DNA of 14,973 bases from Planctomycetota bacterium (GTDB lineage Bacteria; Planctomycetota; Planctomycetia; Isosphaerales; Isosphaeraceae), in the NCBI GenBank assembly GCA_021778575.1, contig JAJYCH010000029.1:1-14973 (forward strand), written 5' to 3'. Numbering within the stretch: the first letter of the stretch is position 1; every line of letters begins with the position of its first letter. A program made the translations under genes and the position numbers. This document shows positions 9,227 to 14,973 of the stretch, in pieces. The notes beneath the pieces were generated by a model. That model was not told the DNA's origin, searched no databases, and saw only the letters and a program-made list of their open reading frames with translations.

Positions 9227-10519
9227 ATGACCGACCCTGTCGGCAAGCCCAGCGCCTCGCGTCGCGATTTCTTGATGTCCACCGCCGCCGTCGCCGCAGG
9301 CACGGCGCTGAGCCACCTGGGCTCGGTGGCCAACGTTCATGCCGCCGGTGACGACGTCATCAAGGTTGGCCTGGTCGGTTGTGGTGGTCGTGGGACCGGA
9401 GCGGCCGAGCAGTCGATCAACTCGTCGACCAACGTCAAGCTCCACGCCATGGGCGACCTGTTCGCCGACCACCTCAACGGCTCGCTCGACAAGCTCAAGC
9501 AGTTTGGCGACCGCGTTGACGTCGCCGATGACCGCAAGTTCATCGGGATGGACGCCTACAAGAAGGTGATCGACTCCGGCGTCGACCTCGTCATCCTCGC
9601 CACGCCGCCGGGCTTCCGCCCCGGTCACATCAAGGCCGTGATCGAGGCCGGCAAGAACCTGTTCTGCGAGAAGCCGGTCGCCGTCGACGGCCCCGGAATC
9701 CGGACGGTTCTGGCCGCCGCCGAGATGGCGAAGAAGAAGGGGCTGGCCGTCGTCGCCGGAACCCAGCGCCGCCACCAGGCCGGCTATGTCGAGGTGATGA
9801 AGCGGATTCACGACGGATCGATCGGTGATCTCGTGACCTCGCAGGTTTACTGGAACCAGGGGGGGCTCTGGAAGGTCGACCGAACCCCGTCGATGTCCGA
9901 CATGGAATACCAGATCCGCAACTGGCTCTATTACACCTGGCTGTCCGGCGACCATATCTGCGAGCAGCACGTCCATAACCTTGACGTGATGAACTGGGCG
10001 TTCGGCACCCACCCGGTCCGTTGCGTCGCCCTCGGTGGTCGTCAGGTCCGGACCTCGCCGATCTACGGCAACATTTACGACCACTTCGCCGTCGAGTACG
10101 AATTCCCCGGCAACAAGATCACCTCCAGCCAGTGTCGCCAGATCGACGGCTGTGCCAACAACGTCTCCGAGACGATCGTCGGGACCAAGGGGACGTACCA
10201 CCTCTCGCCGGGGAACTACCGGCTGACCGGCGGCAGCGGCGGCCGAATCCGGATTCCCAACGAGCGGAACCCGTATGAACAGGAGCACATCGACCTGGTC
10301 CTGAGCATCCGCGAAGGAAAGCCGTTGATGGAGCTTCAGACCGTCGCCGAAAGCACGCTGACGGCGATCATGGGCCGGATGTCGGCCTACACCGGCCAGG
10401 CGGTCACCTGGGAACAGGCACTGAACTCGAAGCTCGACCTGACTCCCAAGTCGTTCGACTTCAGCGGTCCATTCCCGTGCCCGCCAATCGCCATGCCGGG
10501 TGAAACTCCGTTCGTCTGA
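9227..10519 (+). CDS. Tat-exported Gfo/Idh/MocA family NAD(P)-dependent oxidoreductase
   Basis: A 430-residue dehydrogenase of the Gfo/Idh/MocA family, usually acting on sugars, inositols or their derivatives with NAD(P). ATG at 9227 has GGAG nine bases upstream; the frame is open far upstream, but there it merely overlaps the previous gene. A twin-arginine signal opens the protein: SRRDFL (11-16), a hydrophobic run AAVAAGTAL, and a likely cut near NVHAA/GDD (40), so the folded cofactor-bound enzyme is exported. The Rossmann nucleotide site is VGLVGCGGRGTGAA (47-60); the catalytic lysine lies in EKPVAVD (148-154, Lys149). The later DHICEQHVHNLDVMNW block (242-257) carries the conserved histidines of this planctomycete subgroup. 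Substrate unknown. It pairs with the ThuA-like gene downstream, a combination common in planctomycete carbohydrate clusters. Confidence 0.94.
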   Translation: MTDPVGKPSASRRDFLMSTAAVAAGTALSHLGSVANVHAAGDDVIKVGLVGCGGRGTGAAEQSINSSTNVKLHAMGDLFADHLNGSLDKLKQFGDRVDVADDRKFIGMDAYKKVIDSGVDLVILATPPGFRPGHIKAVIEAGKNLFCEKPVAVDGPGIRTVLAAAEMAKKKGLAVVAGTQRRHQAGYVEVMKRIHDGSIGDLVTSQVYWNQGGLWKVDRTPSMSDMEYQIRNWLYYTWLSGDHICEQHVHNLDVMNWAFGTHPVRCVALGGRQVRTSPIYGNIYDHFAVEYEFPGNKITSSQCRQIDGCANNVSETIVGTKGTYHLSPGNYRLTGGSGGRIRIPNERNPYEQEHIDLVLSIREGKPLMELQTVAESTLTAIMGRMSAYTGQAVTWEQALNSKLDLTPKSFDFSGPFPCPPIAMPGETPFV

Positions 10520-10523
10520 GATC

Positions 10524-10611
10524 TGTAGGGTCCGCTCGGCGGACCGTCGGGGTGGTGACGTATTCACCTGACGATTCGTATCAATCCAATGGTCCTCGAA
10601 CGGACCCTACA
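10524..10611. repeat. REPIN-like element: two inverted REP sequences
   Basis: The outer arms TGTAGGGTCCG (10524-10534) and CGGACCCTACA (10601-10611) are perfect 11-base complements. Each arm also carries its own hairpin: GGTCCG-CTCGG-CGGACC (10529-10545) on the left and GGTCC-TCGAAC-GGACC (10591-10606) on the right. A GTAG tetranucleotide beside a GC-rich palindrome is the known layout of bacterial REP elements, and two in inverted orientation make a REPIN/BIME. It sits between the oxidoreductase and ThuA genes and may form a large RNA hairpin that tunes expression between them. Confidence 0.75.
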
Positions 10612-10637
10612 AGACCTGTTCTCGAAGGGCGCGAAAA

Positions 10638-11513
10638 ATGATGAAGCGACTGGGTAGCTGGTTTCTGGGCCTGGCCCTGGCAACGTTCGCCGTTCCGGCG
10701 TTTGGCGAGGATGCCAAGATCGTTCTCATCGCCGGCCGGCCCAGCCACGGCAAGGGCGAGCATGAGTTCAACGCCGGGATGAAGCTGTTGACCAAGTGCC
10801 TGAAGGAAGTCCCCGGAGTCAACCCGGTGTTCGTCGGCGGCGGCTGGCCGAGCGACGAGTCGGTCTTCGACGGAGCGAAGGCGGTTGTCTTCTTCATGGA
10901 CGGCGGCGGCGGTCACCCGATCATCCAGGGGGATCACCTGGCCAAGATTCAGAAGCTGATGGACAAGGGAGTCGGGCTGGCCTGCATGCACTACGGGGTC
11001 GAGGTTCCCAAGGATAAAGGGGGACCACAGCTTCTCGACTGGATCGGCGGTTATTACGAGGACCGGTACTCGACCAACCCGCACTGGGTCGCCGAGATCA
11101 AGAGCCTGCCCGATCACCCGATCACCCGGGGCGTGAAACCGTTCGCGGTGAATGACGAGTGGTACTACAACATGCGGTTTCGCCCCGAGATGAAGGGCGT
11201 CACCCCGATCCTGATGGCAACGCCGAGCGACGAGACTCGCCTGGGCAAGAGTTCCTCGCCCCGAGGGCCGTACAAGCACATTGTCGAGGCCAAGGGACGA
11301 GAGGAAATTCTCGCCTGGGCCGTCGAGAGGCCCGACGGTGGGCGAGGCTTCGGCTTCACCGGCGGCCACTTTCACAAGAACTTCGGCAACGACGATTTCC
11401 GGACCTTCGTCCTCAACGCCATCGTCTGGACCGCCAAGCTGGACGTCCCCTCGACCGGTATCAAGTCCGAGGTCACCCCCGAGGAACTGAAGAAGAACCT
11501 CGATCCCAAATAA
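10638..11513 (+). CDS. Secreted ThuA-like domain protein
   Basis: A 291-residue protein with a signal peptide (residues 1-23, LGSWFLGLALATFAVPAFG/ED) and a ThuA (trehalose-utilisation) domain, a class I glutamine-amidotransferase-like fold. Visible blocks: IVLIAGRPSHGKGEHEF (28-44), VVFFMDGGGGHPI (83-95), GVGLACMHYGVE (111-122), NDEWYYNMRF (172-181) and the C-terminal GRGFGFTGGHFHKNFGNDD (235-253), then FVLNAIVWTA. The chemistry is not established; family members sit with sugar dehydrogenases and transporters, as here beside the Gfo/Idh/MocA gene 118 bases upstream. ATG at 10638 is followed at once by a second ATG; GAAGGG precedes it at suitable distance. The spacing contains a REPIN-like element, and another REP-like element lies just downstream. 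Confidence 0.92.
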   Translation: MMKRLGSWFLGLALATFAVPAFGEDAKIVLIAGRPSHGKGEHEFNAGMKLLTKCLKEVPGVNPVFVGGGWPSDESVFDGAKAVVFFMDGGGGHPIIQGDHLAKIQKLMDKGVGLACMHYGVEVPKDKGGPQLLDWIGGYYEDRYSTNPHWVAEIKSLPDHPITRGVKPFAVNDEWYYNMRFRPEMKGVTPILMATPSDETRLGKSSSPRGPYKHIVEAKGREEILAWAVERPDGGRGFGFTGGHFHKNFGNDDFRTFVLNAIVWTAKLDVPSTGIKSEVTPEELKKNLDPK

Positions 11514-11525
11514 GTAAGAGGACTC

Positions 11526-11642
11526 AGGACTCGGGGTGGGTCGAGTACAAGGAGGACCAGCACATATTCATGGTGGGCCTCGCTGAGGCTCGGCACCACC
11601 CTACATTTTGGATTGTTACGGTTGAGCCGAGTCCCGAGTCCT
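11526..11642. repeat. REP-like element enclosed by 10-base inverted repeats
   Basis: AGGACTCGGG (11526-11535) and CCCGAGTCCT (11633-11642) are exact complements enclosing a REP-like unit at about 11572-11606. That unit, read on the minus strand, starts TGTAGGGTGG and folds as an outer CCACC/GGTGG stem with an inner GCCTC-GCT-GAGGC hairpin. The TGTAGGGT head is shared with both arms of the element at 10524-10611. It lies 12 bases after the ThuA stop and could end or protect that transcript. Confidence 0.65.
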
Positions 11643-11696
11643 TCCTGACTAAGATTGGGTTGCGTCGTTTGGCGACTTTGGTTAGGAAAGAGCAAG

Positions 11697-11721
11697 CCCC
11701 TCGCAAAGGATTGTCGAGGGG
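11697..11721 (+). promoter_or_regulatory. Hairpin in the leader of the HEAT-repeat lipoprotein gene
   Basis: CCCCTCG (11697-11703) pairs with CGAGGGG (11715-11721) around an 11-base loop, about 55 bases upstream of the lipoprotein start. There is no U tract, so it is a poor intrinsic terminator; an RNA leader structure is more likely. Confidence 0.4.
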
Positions 11722-11776
11722 GCAGTCGCGAGCGGATGTGAATCGCGATCGACCTCCAGGGAAGGGGGGCCCCGCA

Positions 11777-12298
11777 TTGAAGCGGGTCTTGCTGCTGGTA
11801 TTACTCCTGTGCGCGTGCTGTCTGTTCGGGACTGGCTGTAGCCTGGCCCCGAAGAGCTTTCGCGATATGATTCACACCTCGCCGATCGTCCGGGCCCGCG
11901 CCGTGGGGCTGGATGATAAACAGCCGGAGTGGGTCGCCGTCCCCGCGCTGATCGAGCGGCTCAACGATCCTGATCGGGTTGTCCGGATGACCGCCAACGA
12001 CGGACTCAAGGAGCGAACCAAACGCGACTTCGGATTCGTCCCCTGGGCTCCCGCCGACGAGCGAGCCCAGGCTGTTGCCCGCTGGAAGGGCTGGTGGGAC
12101 GAACGACGGGTCCAAGCCGGCTATCCAAAAGATGAGGCATTGCGTAAAGTCTCGACAAAACCCAAACGACGCCGACGGAACGGCGATGCGGGGGACCAGG
12201 GAGGGACCACTCCATCATGGCCAGCCACTTCAGAACCCACCCAGGAAACGCCTCAACCGTCGGCACTGTCGGAGCCTCGTCCGTTTCCGTTGAAGTAA
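11777..12298 (+). CDS. HEAT-repeat lipoprotein overlapping mlaE
   Basis: A 173-residue predicted lipoprotein. The start is TTG at 11777, with an AAGGGGGG ribosome site just upstream and a clean lipoprotein signal after it: KRVLLLVLLLCACCLFGTGC, with the likely lipidated cysteine at 21. Residues about 34-112 resemble one or two HEAT-type repeats (VPALIERLNDPDRVVRMTAN), ending in ADERAQAVARWKGWWDER, a segment often seen in planctomycete HEAT proteins. The tail (127-173) is basic, then Pro/Thr/Ser-rich and probably disordered. The function is unknown; HEAT repeats usually bind protein partners. Its last 82 bases overlap the start of the MlaE permease gene in another frame, so the two are probably translationally coupled and this may be an accessory part of that transporter. 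Confidence 0.8.
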   Translation: MKRVLLLVLLLCACCLFGTGCSLAPKSFRDMIHTSPIVRARAVGLDDKQPEWVAVPALIERLNDPDRVVRMTANDGLKERTKRDFGFVPWAPADERAQAVARWKGWWDERRVQAGYPKDEALRKVSTKPKRRRRNGDAGDQGGTTPSWPATSEPTQETPQPSALSEPRPFPLK

Positions 12299-13110
12299 CA
12301 ACCGGTTTCTTCAACCCGTTCCGGATGGTGATCGACGTCATCCGGTATCTCGGACGGCTGGCCCTGCTGGCACTATCGACCCCCAAAGCCTTGTTTCAAC
12401 CGGTCGGCGGCGTCTCGTTCTTCTCGGCGACGCTGAATCAGCTCGATCGGTTGCTCGTGGTCGGTCTGCCGCTGGTGGGACTCGTCCACGTCGGGATGGG
12501 TTCGTTTTTGTCGATGCAGGCGTACTTCGGCGCGACGTTCATGGACGGGATCGGTCCGGTGACGGGTGTCGGCCTGATCCGGAACCTGGCGCCGTTGCTG
12601 GTCGGCTTCATCCTGGCGGGGATTGTCAGCGTCCGCTTCGTCGCCGAGTTGCGTGGCCTTCCGGATGCCGCGCTCGATGATCCCAGCGGCCTGATCGCTC
12701 CCCGGATTCTGGCGTCGGCCATCGCCGGGCCGGTCCTCGCGGTCTGGGGTTCGCTGGTCGGGATCGCGATTGGCTGGCTGGTGGCCAACTCGATGATGGG
12801 ACTGACCTTGCCGGCCTTCTTCGACATGTTCCTTGAGATGCTCTGGGCTCGCGACATCGTCGGTCTGGTCGTCAAAGGGAGCCTTTTTGGCTCGATCGCC
12901 GGTCTCCTGGCCTGCCACGAGGGTCTTTCGCGGACGCCTGGGCGAGCTCCCGAGGCTCGTTGCGATTTCGAGTCGATCGTCGGAGCGGCGACTCGCTCGG
13001 TTTGTCTGGCCGGTCTGGCGATCCTGTTCGTCAACTCCGCCTGGTTTCTCTTGATTTACCACGCCGGGCCACCGTTTGGCCCGACCGTCCTGACTCCGCC
13101 CCGCGAGTGA
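12217..13110 (+). CDS. mlaE: MlaE-family ABC transporter permease, divergent
   Basis: A 297-residue inner-membrane permease of the MlaE/YrbE/TGD1 family, which moves phospholipids or other lipids with an MCE partner. About five or six hydrophobic segments are visible (roughly 80-98, 118-140, 163-190, 192-210, 221-234, 260-281). Family blocks: SMQAYFGATF (99-108), LAPLLVGFILAG (124-135), VAELRGL (142-148), and near the C-terminus VVKGSLFGSIAGLLACHEGL (218-237), close to the usual K..FG.I.G..AC..G pattern. The usual EQIDAL stretch after the conserved AE is replaced by PDAALDDPSG (149-158). ATG at 12217 has AGGGAGGGA upstream and lies inside the lipoprotein gene; Met37 is an alternative start with no ribosome site, and residues 1-30 look non-conserved. 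No ATPase gene is adjacent. Confidence 0.85.
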   Translation: MASHFRTHPGNASTVGTVGASSVSVEVTTGFFNPFRMVIDVIRYLGRLALLALSTPKALFQPVGGVSFFSATLNQLDRLLVVGLPLVGLVHVGMGSFLSMQAYFGATFMDGIGPVTGVGLIRNLAPLLVGFILAGIVSVRFVAELRGLPDAALDDPSGLIAPRILASAIAGPVLAVWGSLVGIAIGWLVANSMMGLTLPAFFDMFLEMLWARDIVGLVVKGSLFGSIAGLLACHEGLSRTPGRAPEARCDFESIVGAATRSVCLAGLAILFVNSAWFLLIYHAGPPFGPTVLTPPRE

Positions 13111-13175
13111 CTCGCTCGGTCGGATCGCCCAGGTTGAACGGCCGACTCTCCCCGCATTCTTTCCGATCCGCAATG

Positions 13176-13196
13176 CCCCGAAGGGGAAGGAACCCC
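13176..13196 (+). promoter_or_regulatory. Two mutually exclusive hairpins over the mlaD ribosome site
   Basis: CCCC (13176-13179), GGGG (13183-13186) and CCCC (13193-13196) compete: the central G run can pair upstream with a 3-base loop, or downstream with AAGGAA in the loop, one base from the ATG at 13198. The G run is part of the ribosome site, so either pairing would affect initiation. Short stems make this tentative. Confidence 0.35.
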
Positions 13197-13197
13197 G

Positions 13198-14484
13198 ATG
13201 AGTCCTCGATCCTCGGGACGCGAGATTCGCGTCGGCCTGATGGTGGTTCTGGCCCTCTCGGCCCTGATGGGTTTGCTCGCAATGGCCAGCGGCGGCCCGG
13301 GATTTCTCACCGACCGCCGCCAGATCGACGTCGACTTTCGGAACGGCCAGGGAATCCGTCCCGGTAGCCAGGTCCGGATCGCCGGGGTCGAGTCGGGCCG
13401 GGTCGTTGATGTCACTCTGGCCGAAGTGGACGGGATCTTACGGGCACGGGTTCGACTGGCGGTTCCCGCCGACCTGGCCGTCCGGCTCAAGTCGGACGCT
13501 CGGATCGCCATCGAGTCGAGTCTGACTGGTCAGACCCGCGTCAATATCCTCTCGATCGGCCAGTCGAGTGTCGCGTTGCAGCCCGGCAAGCCGTTGCTGG
13601 GGGTCGAGACGAGCATGTTCGACCCGATCCTCGAACAGGTGGGCCTGGGTCCGGTCGAGCGGAGCAACATCAGCCACATGATCGGCGAGGTTCGCTCGAC
13701 GATCGACTCGACGACGCCCAAGGTCCGCCAGATCGTCGGCAATATCGAGCAAACCGTCTCGGGGTTGAAAGAGACGACCGAGGAAGCTCGACCAAGAATC
13801 AGCTCGGCCGTGGCGAACGTCGACGAGACCACGAAGCGGATCGCCGCGGCTTCGCCCCGGGTCGAAGCGGTCCTCAGTCAGGTGACGACCCTCGCCGCGC
13901 GAGTCGACGCTCTGCTGGCCGAGAACCGGCCCAATATCCAGGAGACGGTCGCCAGCATCCGCGACCTCTCCTCGACGTTGAAGGTCATGCTCGACCGCGA
14001 CCAGCAAAAAATCTCGGGCTTGCTCGAACATGCCAACGGGACGATGACCCGCGCCGATCTGGCACTCTATAACGTCAAGCAGATCACCGACGTCGGCCAA
14101 TCGATGCTGATGCGGAACAAGATCGACATTGAACGGACGGTGGCGAACGTGAAGGACATTACCGACTGGGGAAGCAAGCTGGTCCAGAAGATTTATGCCA
14201 ACCCGTTCGTGCTCAGTCCCCTCTACAAGCCGACGCCGGAGGATATCCGGGTCCAGAGCGCGTATGACTCGGCCCAGGTCTTCGCCAACGGGGCGATGAA
14301 GCTGGACGACGCGGCCAAGACGCTGGATCTGCTGGCCTCGCGTCCCAATTCACCACAGATGCGTGAAGAACTCGACGTGGTTCGGAAGCAAGTGGCCGAG
14401 GTCACTTCGCGGTTGAGCCTGATGTCGCAACAGTTTAGCGAGGCCATGAAGCCCCGGACCCGCCGCGATAAGAATGCGAACTGA
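13198..14484 (+). CDS. mlaD: MlaD/MCE-domain lipid-transport protein
   Basis: A 428-residue MCE protein, the substrate-binding partner of MlaE permeases. One N-terminal membrane anchor (about 12-32, VGLMVVLALSALMGLLAMA) is followed by a single MCE domain (about 42-120) with the typical FRNGQGIRPGSQVRIAGVES (47-66), GRVVDVTL and LTGQTRVNI blocks. After it comes a long Glu/Thr/Ser/Val-rich helical region (about 145-305) with heptad-like content, likely a coiled-coil tube or bridge across the periplasm, then a conserved-looking block ANPFVLSPLYKPTPEDIR and a helical tail. ATG at 13198 follows GGGGAAGGAA. It lies 87 bases after mlaE on the same strand; the two are almost certainly one operon. Longer than E. 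coli MlaD and closer in layout to coiled-coil MCE proteins such as those that span the envelope. Confidence 0.93.
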   Translation: MSPRSSGREIRVGLMVVLALSALMGLLAMASGGPGFLTDRRQIDVDFRNGQGIRPGSQVRIAGVESGRVVDVTLAEVDGILRARVRLAVPADLAVRLKSDARIAIESSLTGQTRVNILSIGQSSVALQPGKPLLGVETSMFDPILEQVGLGPVERSNISHMIGEVRSTIDSTTPKVRQIVGNIEQTVSGLKETTEEARPRISSAVANVDETTKRIAAASPRVEAVLSQVTTLAARVDALLAENRPNIQETVASIRDLSSTLKVMLDRDQQKISGLLEHANGTMTRADLALYNVKQITDVGQSMLMRNKIDIERTVANVKDITDWGSKLVQKIYANPFVLSPLYKPTPEDIRVQSAYDSAQVFANGAMKLDDAAKTLDLLASRPNSPQMREELDVVRKQVAEVTSRLSLMSQQFSEAMKPRTRRDKNAN

Positions 14485-14502
14485 CCGGCGGAACCGGGTC
14501 TC

Positions 14503-14526
14503 GCCCGATTTTCCGGGCTTTAGTTA
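14503..14526 (+). terminator. Weak intrinsic terminator after mlaD
   Basis: GCCCG (14503-14507) pairs with CGGGC (14514-14518) over an ATTTTC loop, followed by TTTAGTT. The stem is short and the T run broken, but it lies 18 bases past the mlaD stop, where a terminator is expected. Confidence 0.45.
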
Positions 14527-14567
14527 AATAACACCCATCTTCCGGACCGATGATAGTGGTGTGGACG

Positions 14568-14636
14568 CCCGAAGGCGGATGCCTCGGGCCTCACGGCGGA
14601 GCCTTGAAGCGAGTCAACTCGACGGTTTGGACCGTC
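14568..14636 (+). promoter_or_regulatory. Structured leader region upstream of flgM
   Basis: Two hairpins precede flgM: CCCGAAGGC with GCCTCGGG (14568-14588, one bulged A), and a perfect GACGGT-TTGG-ACCGTC stem-loop (14621-14636). They lie in the 254-base spacer between mlaD and flgM. I could not place a sigma-28 or sigma-54 promoter with confidence. Confidence 0.4.
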
Positions 14637-14738
14637 AAGCCAGCTCGAAGCGGCCTCCGTGGGTCTTTGATGAACAACGCCCGCGACGACCGATTTAACG
14701 GGACGCCGGGCTCCGACACCAAGAATGGAGAGGCTCAG

Positions 14739-14973
14739 ATGGAGATCTACGGCGCTGGTGGGGCTCAAGGCCCGCAACCGATCTATCCTCGGCTCGCCGC
14801 GTTTGGAGTGGACGCTGGCCAGACCGTGAACGCTGGCAGCCCACGGGACCACGTCGAAATCTCGCCCCTGGGCCAGATGCTCGACGGAATCAGCCGCCTG
14901 CCCGAGATCCGTCACGAGAAGGTCGAGGAAATCCGGCAGCAGATCGCCGCCGGCACCTACGAGACGCCCGAGA
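14739..14973 (+). CDS. flgM: Anti-sigma-28 factor FlgM, N-terminal part
   Basis: The first 78 residues of FlgM; the end is beyond the right edge, probably by 15-25 residues. FlgM binds and holds the flagellar sigma factor FliA (sigma-28) in the cytoplasm until the hook is complete and it is exported. The start MEIYGAGGAQGPQPIY, the middle block DHVEISPLGQMLD (38-49) and the C-terminal pattern LPEIRHEKVEEIRQQIAAGTYETPE (split as LPEIRHEKVEEIRQQ 54-68 and IAAGTYETPE 69-78) match the conserved FlgM layout, whose R..KV..IR..I..GTY segment belongs to the sigma-binding part. ATG at 14739 has GGAGAGG (14726-14732) six bases upstream. It suggests a flagellar gene set to the right. The minus-strand frame across it is a shadow. 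Confidence 0.88.
   Translation, partial: MEIYGAGGAQGPQPIYPRLAAFGVDAGQTVNAGSPRDHVEISPLGQMLDGISRLPEIRHEKVEEIRQQIAAGTYETPE

Noticed and set aside
9137..10567. A 476-codon minus-strand open frame
   Set aside because: Antisense shadow of the Gfo/Idh/MocA gene, which has clear motifs, a Tat signal and a ribosome site.
13103..13115. Palindrome GCGAGTGACTCGC at the mlaE stop
   Set aside because: One-base loop makes it a poor hairpin and it is part of the coding end; likely chance.
14660..14700. Sigma-28-like -10 (ACCGATTT) upstream of flgM
   Set aside because: No TAAA-type -35 element at the needed spacing.

Overview
This is a GC-rich chromosomal window that looks planctomycete, most likely from the Isosphaeraceae. 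The evidence is a surface protein with the planctomycete-type N-terminal EPLEGRALM motif, a HEAT-repeat lipoprotein ending in the planctomycete-style ADER..AVARWKGWW segment, a Tat-exported Gfo/Idh/MocA oxidoreductase next to a ThuA-domain protein, a SUMF1-fold secreted protein, and a planctomycete-like FlgM. No lineage search was possible, so this rests on recognised protein features.

Left half (1-8001, all minus strand): the N-terminal part of the ABC-F translation factor EttA runs off the left edge. It is followed by a probable small cysteine-rich membrane protein (758-973) and a gene-poor stretch. Next come a cell-surface cyclophilin with two near-identical 113-residue repeats (1317-3617), a strong intrinsic terminator (3739-3780), a secreted protein of unknown function (3819-5585), an HtrA-like serine protease without PDZ (5772-6797) and the flavin transferase ApbE (6949-8001). 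Protease, prolyl isomerase and flavinyl transferase all act outside the cytoplasm, so this stretch looks like envelope protein maintenance.

Right half (8094-14973, all plus strand): a 92-base divergent spacer leads to a SUMF1-fold protein that lacks the catalytic cysteine pair, a Gfo/Idh/MocA oxidoreductase and a ThuA-like protein, probably one sugar-related secreted module. Then come a HEAT-repeat lipoprotein overlapping a divergent MlaE permease, and an MlaD/MCE protein. These form a lipid-transport-like cluster with no adjacent ATPase gene. The start of flgM lies at the right edge and is absent from simple stop-to-stop ORF lists because it has no stop in the window.

The main non-coding signal is a set of three REP-like elements, each starting with TGTAGGGT before a GC-rich palindrome. 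Two are inverted as a REPIN-like pair (10524-10611) and one lies inside flanking inverted repeats (11526-11642). No tRNA, rRNA, CRISPR array, insertion sequence or defence system was seen.
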